Part shown: positions 19,017 to 26,696 of the stretch, piece by piece
Layout: each line of letters begins with the position of its first letter
Position numbering within the stretch: position 1 is the first letter of the stretch
Source: Phycisphaerales bacterium
Lineage (GTDB): Bacteria > Planctomycetota > Phycisphaerae > Sedimentisphaerales > Anaerobacaceae
Length of the DNA stretch: 44,669 bases
Assembly (NCBI GenBank): GCA_020352215.1
Contig: CP070675.1
Location: 5,313,916 to 5,358,584, forward strand
Reading direction: 5' to 3'
Made by a program: the position numbers and the translations under genes
The notes under the pieces: model-generated
What the model was told of the DNA's origin: nothing
What the model saw: the letters and a program-made list of their open reading frames with translations, nothing else
Database searches by the model: none

Positions 19017-19876
19017 TGGCCTTTCTCGCACTCTTGCCGGACCAACTCGCCGAAACTCTCTTTCAGCCGTTTGGTCATCGGGCCAACCTTGCCGTCCCCC
19101 ACCGTGTGCTTCTCCACAGTCACTGTCGGCAGGACCTCCATGATTACGTTCGTCAGAAACACCTCGTTGGCCTCCAAAACATCGTTGATGTGTAGGTCTC
19201 GCTCGACCAGCTTGATCGAGTCTCTCACGGCTATCTGGCAAACGGTCTTCCTTGCTACCCCAGCGAGAACCGGCGTCTCGATAGGTGGTGTATAAAGCAC
19301 CGAGTCTTTAACCAGGAAGACGTTGCTTACACACCCTTCGGCCAACCGATTGTCAACCGTAAACCACAAGGCCTCGGCCGCTCGATTCTCATGTGCCCAG
19401 TTGAGTCCAATCAAACGCGAGAAGTAGCTCGTAGTTTTGTGTCCGTAAATTGGCTCGCTGACATTTTGTCTGAAAGGGCACAGGACGACCGTTACACCCT
19501 TCTCATAGTACTGCGGTGGATAGGGCTGTAATTTCGTCGCAGTAACAAGCAGCGTAGCCTTTCGTTGCTCGGCTGATTCGGCCATGGGACCGTTCGTGAG
19601 TGTGAGTCTTAGACGAGCGTCGCTGAGTTTATTTGCTCGCAACACCTGATAAATTGCATCGGTGAGATATTTTTTGTCGTACGGGTAGTCTATAGAAAGA
19701 CTGGAGGCACTAAACGACAGCCGGTCCAGATGGTCCTTGAGGCAGAAGACGACCCCTTTGTGACTCCGCATGGTTTCAAAGAGACCGGCTCCGTACAGAA
19801 AACCACTGTCGGTCACATCTATTTTGGCCTTGTCGACATCGACTAATCTGTCGTTAAGGTAAACTCTTTCCGCCAT
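19013..19876 (-). CDS. pabC: Aminodeoxychorismate lyase (class IV aminotransferase fold)
   Basis: 287 residues, class IV PLP enzyme: the PLP lysine is in GHKTTSYF (Lys147) and the conserved Glu in LAEGCVSN (Glu180). GAGLFETMR near residue 29 is typical. The family includes branched-chain and D-amino-acid aminotransferases, so sequence alone is ambiguous; the pabB gene 64 bases upstream makes 4-amino-4-deoxychorismate lyase, which yields p-aminobenzoate for folate, the best call. GAGAAG precedes the ATG closely. The stop overlaps the ATG of the Nif3-family gene. Confidence 0.8.
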   Translation of the reverse strand: MAERVYLNDRLVDVDKAKIDVTDSGFLYGAGLFETMRSHKGVVFCLKDHLDRLSFSASSLSIDYPYDKKYLTDAIYQVLRANKLSDARLRLTLTNGPMAESAEQRKATLLVTATKLQPYPPQYYEKGVTVVLCPFRQNVSEPIYGHKTTSYFSRLIGLNWAHENRAAEALWFTVDNRLAEGCVSNVFLVKDSVLYTPPIETPVLAGVARKTVCQIAVRDSIKLVERDLHINDVLEANEVFLTNVIMEVLPTVTVEKHTVGDGKVGPMTKRLKESFGELVRQECEKGQ

Positions 19877-19940
19877 TTTCTTCTCATTTGGCGATTGTCA
19901 TCTTGTATGAAGTCTGCAAGAGAACGCGGCGCAGTGCGCA

Positions 19941-21500
19941 TCACGCATGATACGTTGCGTTTGCTATTGGTGCCAGCAGAGCCCTGGCCTTGGTAATTGT
20001 CTCGTCCCATTCGGCCTCTGGATCCGAATCTGCAACTATGCCGCCGCCCGCCTGTGCAAAGGCCTTCTGGTGAGCGATGATAATCGTTCGTATCGCGATG
20101 TTCAAGCACACACTTCCGTCAATGCCTATATACCCGATGCTGCCGGTGTAGATGCCTCTCGCTGTCGGCTCGGTTTCGTCGATTATCTCCATTGAGCGGA
20201 TTTTCGGAGCGCCTGTAATGGAGCCGCCCGGAAACATTGCTTTGAGGATATCGCAGAGACCGATGCCTCTTCGAAGCCGCCCAGCCACGGTTGCCACAGC
20301 GTGCAACACCGTGGGATAGGTCTCAATTGTTCTTGGCTGAATCACTCTTCGGGTACCGGGCTCGCAGATTCTGGCCACGTCGTTGCGCTCCAGGTCGACT
20401 ATCATGTTCAGCTCTGCTCGCTCTTTTTCGCTGTTCAGCAGTTCCCTGAGGTTCTCCGCATTGATTTGCCTCGCCCGCCGATCATTCGTAGATGTCTCGT
20501 TGATTCGAGGCCTTGTGCCTTTGATCGGCTTGGTGCTGATCGTACCGTCTGCAACTGTTATGAACATCTCAGGCGACGCGCTTACTACCCTGTGGCTACC
20601 GCAGTCAATGTATGCGGCGTAGCCGCTCGGGTTGTAGTGGTTCTCCCAGTGGAAGAGATCTATTGGACTGCCGGTGTAGTCACCTTCAAATCGCTGTGAG
20701 AAGTTAATCTGATAAACATCACCGTCGTAGATATATCGTTTGACCTTCTTGACCATCGCGAGATAGTAGTCTTTGTCCATATTGCATCGAAACCGCGAAA
20801 GATCTACGTAGTCCAGATCGATAGCAGCAGGGGCCGCGACACTGATCTTCCGCGATTCGTCCAGCAGTCCCTCCAAGAATGTCAATTTCTCCTGCGGTCC
20901 TTCAATATCACCCGGCGACTGCAAGGCGATCAGCCAGAAGGCGTCTTCGAGATGGTCGTATGCGATGACTCTGTCGTAGAAGCATAGTCGGATTAGAGGC
21001 ATCTTGAGGTCATCTATTGCTGTTGCGGGCAAATGCTCAATATACCTGCCGAGCTCGTACGCAAAACAGCCGATCCATCCTCCGCGGAAGATCCCTGCAG
21101 GCAAAGCTTCCTTACCTTCCGCACCGGAAGCGGCCAAACCCATCCGCCGTGCCGAGGCGCGGCGAAGCGGGACAATGTCTTGTTTCCGGCGTCCAATCCC
21201 GCCGGTGCGGCCACTCACATCAGTATTTTCCTCCAGCTTATACTTGGCCAGAGCCTTTTGCATTTTCCCGAATGGATCTTCTTGCCCAGTCTTGAATTCA
21301 AAGACCTCCCTCGGTTCGGCCGCCCAGTAACTGAATCTGTCCGCGTTTGACTTGGCGATGTTGCCTCCTAGAACGGATGCAGAATCCAAGCGAGAGAAAA
21401 CCTCACCCAGGGCCGGCAAGTCTATGGATGCCCTCACCTTTCTGCAATGGGGCTTGCAAAGGATAGTCTTATCGCTTTTGACAACTGTCCTCATCGTCAT
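19941..21500 (-). CDS. pabB: Aminodeoxychorismate synthase component I
   Basis: 519 residues, chorismate-binding family. PIKGTRPR near residue 327 has the Lys typical of PabB (TrpE has PIAGTR), and FPGGSITGAPK and LERNDVARI follow. With a glutamine amidotransferase (PabA, not in the window) it converts chorismate to 4-amino-4-deoxychorismate for folate synthesis. An N-terminal-domain segment at about residues 92-132, rich in Arg, Gly and Ala (GRTGGIGRRKQDIV), sits before GGWIGCFAYELGRYIE. It looks like an in-frame insertion and lies in DNA framed by a 9-base inverted repeat. The stop of deoC is only 5 bases upstream of the start, and pabC follows. Confidence 0.92.
   Translation of the reverse strand: MTMRTVVKSDKTILCKPHCRKVRASIDLPALGEVFSRLDSASVLGGNIAKSNADRFSYWAAEPREVFEFKTGQEDPFGKMQKALAKYKLEENTDVSGRTGGIGRRKQDIVPLRRASARRMGLAASGAEGKEALPAGIFRGGWIGCFAYELGRYIEHLPATAIDDLKMPLIRLCFYDRVIAYDHLEDAFWLIALQSPGDIEGPQEKLTFLEGLLDESRKISVAAPAAIDLDYVDLSRFRCNMDKDYYLAMVKKVKRYIYDGDVYQINFSQRFEGDYTGSPIDLFHWENHYNPSGYAAYIDCGSHRVVSASPEMFITVADGTISTKPIKGTRPRINETSTNDRRARQINAENLRELLNSEKERAELNMIVDLERNDVARICEPGTRRVIQPRTIETYPTVLHAVATVAGRLRRGIGLCDILKAMFPGGSITGAPKIRSMEIIDETEPTARGIYTGSIGYIGIDGSVCLNIAIRTIIIAHQKAFAQAGGGIVADSDPEAEWDETITKARALLAPIANATYHA
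21119..21210. repeat. Inverted-repeat-bounded in-frame insert in pabB
   Basis: CCGCACCGG at 21119-21127 and CCGGTGCGG at 21202-21210 are perfect reverse complements 74 bases apart. The stretch between is rich in further short complementary tracts (gccgaggcgcggc). It codes in the pabB frame for Arg/Ala-rich residues about 97-127 that do not look like the family's core, resembling a small palindromic element tolerated in a coding region. Confidence 0.5.
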
Positions 21501-21505
21501 TGCAG

Positions 21506-22180
21506 TTATCCGGTGCGGAACTGTTCGATGATCTGTACGCCCGCGGAGGTTCCGATTCTCTCTGCCCCTGCCTCCAACATCTCAATGGCCTGCCTTGCGG
21601 TACGTATCCCACCTGCTGCCTTTACCCTACAGTTTGGCGCCGCCTCTTTCATCAGCCTTATGTCTTCCACCGTTGCCCCGCCTGCCGGGTGCAGCCCCGT
21701 GCTCGTTTTCACAAAATCGACACCGCAACCGTTCGCTACTCGGCACGCAAACACCTTCTGCTCGTTGCTCAGAGCGGCAGACTCGATTATTACCTTCAGC
21801 ACCACGAGTGGCCTCATCGACCGGCAGACCTTCAACACGGCCTGCAACTGATTCTGCAGATACCGCGAGTCACCCTCGATTATCGCAGCCAAATCAGCCA
21901 CCATGTCTACCTCATCCGCACCGGCAAAGATGGCTTCCTTTGCCTGGGCGACTTTGATCTTAGTGGAATCACCCCCTAATGGAAGGCTGACCACACTGCC
22001 AACCTGCACCTTCGAGCCATGAAGCAGTTCAGCTGCCCGCCCCAGCCATCGGCCGTTGACAATGACCGTATGAAAGCCAAATTCCAACGCCCCTTTACAG
22101 GCTTGTTCAATCTGCTCTGTCGTCGCGGCGGGATCAAGCAGCGTATGATCTATGTAGCCTGCCAACTGCTTCTCGTCCAT
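21506..22180 (-). CDS. deoC: Deoxyribose-phosphate aldolase
   Basis: 224 residues from ATG 22180, the usual DeoC length. GAGG lies 11 bases upstream; ATG 22189 would leave only 2 bases after that GAGG, and the frame continues open to 22249. The class I aldolase residues are all present: Asp92 in VDMV, Schiff-base Lys158 in VKTSTG and Lys187 in RVKAAGGIR. The enzyme cleaves 2-deoxyribose-5-phosphate to glyceraldehyde-3-phosphate and acetaldehyde in deoxynucleoside catabolism. It lies between a cupin gene and pabB, and two genes downstream of a protein with a deoxyribosyltransferase-like domain, which hints at a shared nucleoside theme. Confidence 0.93.
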   Translation of the reverse strand: MDEKQLAGYIDHTLLDPAATTEQIEQACKGALEFGFHTVIVNGRWLGRAAELLHGSKVQVGSVVSLPLGGDSTKIKVAQAKEAIFAGADEVDMVADLAAIIEGDSRYLQNQLQAVLKVCRSMRPLVVLKVIIESAALSNEQKVFACRVANGCGVDFVKTSTGLHPAGGATVEDIRLMKEAAPNCRVKAAGGIRTARQAIEMLEAGAERIGTSAGVQIIEQFRTG

Positions 22181-22249
22181 AACTGTCATTTCCTCGATGA
22201 TCCGTTTCAAGAAAGCCGCCTGCCATTGACACAGGGGCAACTCGTGCAC

Positions 22250-22600
22250 CTACTTGCGCACCTGGTATCTGTCTTTTTGATCGAAGAGCGTCAAGTCCTT
22301 GTAACCCTTCCTGATCTTCGCGCTGTGCTTGACGCCTTTGCCAATGAAGTAGGTGTCACCTTTGCCGAACCTTTGCACACGACCGTCGATGGTCAACTCA
22401 CTCTCACCATCTAAGACAACTCCCCATTGTGCTGCATGAGAATGTTCAGGAACTTCCGCATCCTCTTCAAAGCTCATAAAAGCGATCTGTTGATTCTCGC
22501 CTTGAAGAAGGTGTGAGCGCAACCCGGCTACAGGAATATCCGCCTCGGGGAGGGTCGTGATTATCTCGGGGAAAAAGCTCTGTTTATCATTTGTGCTCAT
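22250..22600 (-). CDS. Small single-domain cupin protein
   Basis: 116 residues, one cupin barrel. Motif 1 is EHSHAAQWGVVLDGESEL (His53, His55) and motif 2 is GDTYFIGKGVKHSA (His92). The glutamate usual in motif 1 appears to be Gln58, so metal binding may be altered. Its start overlaps the end of the upstream P-loop gene by 14 bases and deoC follows, so it is part of the operon. Such cupins range from isomerases to ligand sensors; the function cannot be assigned. Confidence 0.8.
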   Translation of the reverse strand: MSTNDKQSFFPEIITTLPEADIPVAGLRSHLLQGENQQIAFMSFEEDAEVPEHSHAAQWGVVLDGESELTIDGRVQRFGKGDTYFIGKGVKHSAKIRKGYKDLTLFDQKDRYQVRK

Positions 22601-23681
22601 CTCTTGTGCGTCCCGTCTTTCTGAAGAATTCTATCGCCTCATGAACGTCGGCAAAAACTTTTGTTGCGGTCTGCGTGACAAACACGGAAGGAGCCTGCCG
22701 GGATGCCCAAATGACGTACACCTCTTTTGCCGCTTCGTGTGCGTGCTGCAGCTCTCGCTCCACCCCGCTGGATATGGCTGCCCTGCCATCGGGCAGTGTT
22801 GGAATGAAGCTGATGATCCTATCGGATTGGTCAATCAGCATAAAGTCCCGCGCATAAGTCTGACTGTTGATGTCTCGCTCAATCTGCTGAACGTCGCGCA
22901 GATCCAGCCGAATATCTTGCCCAAATTTCCTCACCTCGACATAGTCCAATCCCTTCTCTGCCGCCTGCTTGGCCCTATGCGGCAGGTAGGACTCCTCCAG
23001 ATCGCCCGGGTCAAAACATACGAAAAACTGCTTCATCACACGTCGGAACTCACCGATCTCTGCCGGCACCGTCTCAATCTCAGCCACCGCTGTCATGGGG
23101 AAGCTCAGATACACCTTCTGTCTTTCGCCCCCGAATGTAAGGCCGTAGAATGTCTCTGTGGTCTCATCGGCGGCGCCGCGGGCCAGGCAGTAGAACGGAA
23201 TTCGTTCGTCGATGCCTTTGTACAGCATCTCCGTCCCGATGATTTCCTCCTCGCGCCAGACGATCAAATCCTTCAGGCTGTGCTCGACTGCGTGCTCGTT
23301 GGAGAGTCGCCCGTGCAGAGCCACCACGCCGTCAATTAGACAGACGTATATGTCGGCATTGAGCTGGCGCATCTGGTCGAAGTCGACTGCAGGAAACAAT
23401 CCGTGCCGCCACCTGAAGGTCGCATGAGTGTTGACTATTACGTTCGGCGCCTTTCTGGCCTTTGCGATGATGTCCTTGAATATGCTGCGACGCAACGAAC
23501 TGAGCCGCTTCATTGGTATGTCCAGGATCTTGCCGGGCGGAATGTCGGGAGCCTCCGCATACATCAGGTCCTCCACGTTGCACAGCAGGACCTCTTTCCC
23601 CTTCTCTGCTGCGAATTGACATACGTTCTGAAGGTAGCTCTTCTTGTCGACCCCGACCATCCCTGTAACGACTACTATCAT
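22587..23681 (-). CDS. P-loop NTPase-like protein with deoxyribosyltransferase-like C-terminus
   Basis: 364 residues from ATG 23681, chosen because the protein then begins with the typical MIVVVTG strand; the longer frame to 23753 would run into prfA. The N-terminal half resembles adenylate-kinase-type P-loop proteins, but its Walker A is GMVGVDKKS (residues 7-15), with Lys instead of Gly before the KS. From about residue 189 (KVYLSFPMT) to the end it resembles the nucleoside 2-deoxyribosyltransferase fold, with SDRIISFIP and SSGVEREL near 305 in the positions of the family's catalytic Glu region. I do not recognise a named family for the whole protein. It overlaps the cupin gene by 14 bases and is two genes upstream of deoC. 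Confidence 0.6.
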   Translation of the reverse strand: MIVVVTGMVGVDKKSYLQNVCQFAAEKGKEVLLCNVEDLMYAEAPDIPPGKILDIPMKRLSSLRRSIFKDIIAKARKAPNVIVNTHATFRWRHGLFPAVDFDQMRQLNADIYVCLIDGVVALHGRLSNEHAVEHSLKDLIVWREEEIIGTEMLYKGIDERIPFYCLARGAADETTETFYGLTFGGERQKVYLSFPMTAVAEIETVPAEIGEFRRVMKQFFVCFDPGDLEESYLPHRAKQAAEKGLDYVEVRKFGQDIRLDLRDVQQIERDINSQTYARDFMLIDQSDRIISFIPTLPDGRAAISSGVERELQHAHEAAKEVYVIWASRQAPSVFVTQTATKVFADVHEAIEFFRKTGRTRDEHK

Positions 23682-23739
23682 CTCACATCCCGCGTTCCAT
23701 ATCGGCCGCGAGGCACGCTGCGCGTATTGCAGGCACGCC

Positions 23740-24828
23740 TCAAAGGTTCTCAAGTCTCTGCTGCCTATCGTGGTCTTTCAGCGCCGCAATGAGTTCACGC
23801 ATGTCACCGGCCATTATCTTGTCCAGGCAGTACAGCGATAGATTGATCCTGTGGTCGGTCACACGATTCTGGGGAAAATTGTATGTCCGGATTTTCTGAG
23901 ACCTGTCGCCGGACCCAACCATTGTCTTGCGCTGCGAATCACGCTCAGCCCTTTTCTTGCCCTCAAAGTGCTCGTAGACTCTACTCCTGAGAACTCGCCA
24001 GGCCTTGGCGCGGTTCTTGTGCTGACTCTGCTCATCCTGCATACTGACACTGATTCCGGTCGGAATGTGGTCGAGTTTGATCGCGCTGCTAACCTTGTTG
24101 ACATTCTGGCCGCCGGGCCCGCTTGACCGACTGACGTGTTCCACGACGTCCTCGGGGGCGATTTCGATATCCAGATCTTCGGGCTCGGGTAGCACCGCAA
24201 CCGTCGCCGCTGATGTATGGATTCTGCCCTGGGACTCGGTTTCAGGAACTCGCTGAACCCGATGGCCTCCACCTTCATAGCCCAATTCCGCCCAGACGCC
24301 TTCCCCCTTGATGCCGAAGATTACTTCCCTGAACCCGTTCTTTTCTGTCACGCTGAAGCCGAGCTGCTCAACCTTCCATCGGTGGTTGTCGGCATATCTT
24401 GTGTACATGTTGTACAGATCGCGTGCAAACAGGGCTGCTTCCTCGCCGCCGGTGCCCGCCCGTATTTCCATTATGACCGAGCCGACACTCATATCATCAG
24501 CCATTACCAGAATATTCTGGATATCGGCTAGGATGTTGTCTTCTTTGTCTGCGAGATCCCGCCTCTCTTCTTCTGCCAGAGCCACGAGCTCCTCATCAGC
24601 CCCGTCGTCGCTCAGTATTTGCTCGGCATCTTTGATCCCGGCTATCGCTGTCTTGTACTCGCGATATTTTGCGACGAGCGACTTCAGCTTGCCCTGCTCC
24701 TTGGATAAGGCTATCAGCTTGGCCGGATCAGCCGCCACCGCCGGATCGGCGATTTGCTCCTCGATTTCGCCGTACCGTGCCTCGATCTCATCGAGTTTCG
24801 CAAGCACGCTGTCCTTTTCTTTAGCCAT
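23740..24828 (-). CDS. prfA: Peptide chain release factor 1
   Basis: 362 residues, the family's normal length. The GGQ loop that enters the peptidyl-transferase centre is present (SSGPGGQNVNK), and the codon-recognition PxT motif is PET in RVPETESQGRIHTS, making this RF1 (UAA/UAG) rather than RF2 (SPF). AGAGGA lies 8 bases before the ATG. It follows rpmE by 144 bases, an order seen in many bacteria. The methyltransferase prmC, often next to prfA, is not here. Confidence 0.97.
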   Translation of the reverse strand: MAKEKDSVLAKLDEIEARYGEIEEQIADPAVAADPAKLIALSKEQGKLKSLVAKYREYKTAIAGIKDAEQILSDDGADEELVALAEEERRDLADKEDNILADIQNILVMADDMSVGSVIMEIRAGTGGEEAALFARDLYNMYTRYADNHRWKVEQLGFSVTEKNGFREVIFGIKGEGVWAELGYEGGGHRVQRVPETESQGRIHTSAATVAVLPEPEDLDIEIAPEDVVEHVSRSSGPGGQNVNKVSSAIKLDHIPTGISVSMQDEQSQHKNRAKAWRVLRSRVYEHFEGKKRAERDSQRKTMVGSGDRSQKIRTYNFPQNRVTDHRINLSLYCLDKIMAGDMRELIAALKDHDRQQRLENL

Positions 24829-24972
24829 TACAAGAGTCCTCTAAAAGAGCAAAAAAACCGCCTGCTGGAATCGCCCCGTACAGTGCCTGAGGTCTCAACT
24901 CCGCCCAAAATGGCAGAGAGCCCCCATCCCTACTTATCGGAACAGGAGCCCGTACTGAGGTCTGCGATCCAG

Positions 24973-25206
24973 CTACTGTTGCTGGTCTTTTTGGGCCTTT
25001 TTGATGTAGCTCTTGCCGTATTTCTTCTCGAATCGCTCTATCCGGCCGGCGGTATCGACGTACTTCTGCTTGCCCGTATAGAATGGGTGGCACATAGAGC
25101 ATATCTCTGCGTGTATTTCCTTGGCGGTGCTGCGCGTTTCGAAGGTGTTTCCACAACCGCAGTGAACAACTACCTTATTGTATTCTGGGTGTATGTCTTT
25201 CTTCAT
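24973..25206 (-). CDS. rpmE: Ribosomal protein L31, zinc-binding type
   Basis: 77 residues with the zinc ligands of the C+ form: Cys16 and Cys18 (CGCGNTF), Cys36 and Cys39 ([10 protein letters not shown]). It is a component of the 50S subunit at the intersubunit bridge. GGAG lies 10 bases before the ATG. The 5' leader contains an 8-bp hairpin whose 3' arm runs into this ribosome binding site. First gene of the minus-strand housekeeping run. Confidence 0.97.
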   Translation of the reverse strand: MKKDIHPEYNKVVVHCGCGNTFETRSTAKEIHAEICSMCHPFYTGKQKYVDTAGRIERFEKKYGKSYIKKAQKDQQQ

Positions 25207-25218
25207 AACCGTAGCTCT

Positions 25219-25255
25219 CCGATACCCCTAAAACCAAACATGATACCGGTATCGG
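25219..25255 (-). promoter_or_regulatory. Leader hairpin of rpmE, touching the ribosome binding site
   Basis: In the mRNA, CCGATACC (25255-25248) can pair perfectly with GGTATCGG (25226-25219) across a 21-base loop. The last two bases of the 3' arm are the first two of the GGAG used by rpmE, and the arm is 12 bases before the ATG. The loop begins with a second GGTATC that offers a competing partner for the same 5' arm (GATACCGGTATC palindrome, 25253-25242). Confidence 0.5.
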
Positions 25256-25319
25256 CGTATAATTCAAGAGAATTTTCTCTAAATTGCTCTTGGCACCCCT
25301 TGTGGCAACCGAAAATAGA

Positions 25320-25348
25320 TTGTGAGATGGCGTTTTTCTTGGTAAAAT
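25320..25348 (+). promoter_or_regulatory. Sigma70-type promoter for the DUF1573 gene
   Basis: TTGTGA (25320-25325), a 17-base spacer and TAAAAT (25343-25348, 5 of 6 to consensus). Transcription would begin near 25355, about 48 bases before the ATG at 25403. Confidence 0.5.
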
Positions 25349-25402
25349 ACCCTCTTTTGTGGGCAGTCCACAACAATTATGATCTGATGTGGAGATGAGG
25401 AC

Positions 25403-26569
25403 ATGAGCCGCAAATGTACTAATGACCCGAGCACCGAACGCGATAAGCAAGGCTCTCGACGTCTTGCTCTGTACCTGCTGCTGGGCGGTTTGGTCCTGCT
25501 CTTGCAGTCTGGCTGTCGAGAACAGGCCGTAACAACCGCTCCGACGACCATCGAGCAGGTTCCTGAAGAGGAGGCCCCGGAGCCGGCTGAGGTCGTCGCC
25601 GGGCAAGAGCCGGAGACCGCTCCGCCACCGCCACCGGTCGCCCAGACCGAAGTCAAGCAGCGGGCGCCGAAGATCACATTTGAAGAGGTCGTGCACGATT
25701 TCGGTGAAGTAGGGCCTGATACAAAATCAAATGCCGAATTCAGATTTACAAACACTGGAGACGGCCCGCTGAAGATCACGGAAGTCGAAAAGTGCTGCGG
25801 TGTCTCGACCAGGTTAGCCAAGAGAGATTATGCGCCGGGCGAGGGCGGCGTCTTACACATATCGTACAGTTCGACTTCGCGTCCTGGCGTTATACGGCGG
25901 CAGCTTCACGTCAATAGCACTGACAAGGCCAACCCCCGCGTGGCCCTTACAATAAAAGCCAAGATTGTGCCCAAGGTCGGCTACGAGCCAAAGAGGCTCA
26001 AGCTTTTTCTTTCGGACCAAGACGCTAACTACCCCCCGATCACCCTCACGAGTCTCGATGGCAAGCCATTTTCCGTAACGGGTTTTCAATCAACCGCCAA
26101 TTGTATAACCGCCGACTTCGATCCTTCTGTCGAAGCTACAGAATTTGTTCTGCAGCCGAAGACAAACAGGGAAAAACTGCAGGAGAACCTAAAGGGCCGG
26201 ATCAGTATTAGCCTCAGTCACCCCCAGTGCAAGACCATCAGCATTCTCTTTGACGTACTGCCCAGATTCACAACCAGCCCCTCCGTGCTAATTGTCTTGA
26301 ACGCTGAGCCGGAAAAGCCGGTGACCAGGAAGGTCTGGGTACTCAACAACTACGAGGAGGCCTTCGAGATCGAATCCGCCTCGTCGAAGGAGAATACGCT
26401 AAAGGTTCTAAATCGCAAGAGTATTCGCAACGGATATGAGTTTGAGGTTGAAATAACCCCCCCGGCTCGACAGGATAAGCGGACTCTTTTCACGGATGTG
26501 TTCCTTGTCGACGTTAAGGACGGGGAGAATCTGGCGATTAGCTGCCGTGGGTTCTATTCAGCAAATTGA
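25403..26569 (+). CDS. DUF1573-domain exported protein
   Basis: 388 residues with GAGATGAGG just before the ATG. A hydrophobic segment (LYLLLGGLVLLLQSGC) ends in a cysteine that could be lipidated, though Gln rather than Leu is at -3. A Pro/Glu-rich linker (residues about 45-85) is followed by a DUF1573/ASPM-like immunoglobulin-type domain (VVHDFGEVGPD, FRFTNTGDGPLKI, CCG near 130, RQLHVNSTDKANPRVALTIKA). A second, more diverged beta-rich half follows. Proteins of this type are common in planctomycetes and Bacteroidetes and have no settled function; this one is predicted to sit outside the cytoplasmic membrane. Transcribed toward the tetrahaem cytochrome gene 127 bases downstream. Confidence 0.75.
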   Translation: MSRKCTNDPSTERDKQGSRRLALYLLLGGLVLLLQSGCREQAVTTAPTTIEQVPEEEAPEPAEVVAGQEPETAPPPPPVAQTEVKQRAPKITFEEVVHDFGEVGPDTKSNAEFRFTNTGDGPLKITEVEKCCGVSTRLAKRDYAPGEGGVLHISYSSTSRPGVIRRQLHVNSTDKANPRVALTIKAKIVPKVGYEPKRLKLFLSDQDANYPPITLTSLDGKPFSVTGFQSTANCITADFDPSVEATEFVLQPKTNREKLQENLKGRISISLSHPQCKTISILFDVLPRFTTSPSVLIVLNAEPEKPVTRKVWVLNNYEEAFEIESASSKENTLKVLNRKSIRNGYEFEVEITPPARQDKRTLFTDVFLVDVKDGENLAISCRGFYSAN

Positions 26570-26696
26570 TCGTCTCGTGCCTGCAGGTGGACCTTGCTGG
26601 CGTTTGCCAGAAGCAGGACGTGGAATGTGTTGGGCTCCGCTGTGTCAAGGCCGCGAATGTGAGCCTTCACAGGATTAGTGCGAGCCAGCTTGATCT

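Noticed and set aside
19017..19241. 75-codon N-terminal extension of the Nif3-family gene
   Set aside because: Overlaps pabC in another frame and is low-complexity; ATG 19016 gives a 4-base overlap and the normal N-terminus.
24878..24963. Direct repeat (ccgta...ctgaggtct) in the rpmE-prfA spacer
   Set aside because: Two short copies, one with a 6-base insert; too short to distinguish from chance or simple slippage.
25267..25280. Palindrome AGAGAATTTTCTCT as a repressor site before rpmE
   Set aside because: A/T-rich and short; no known operator matches and no second copy was seen.
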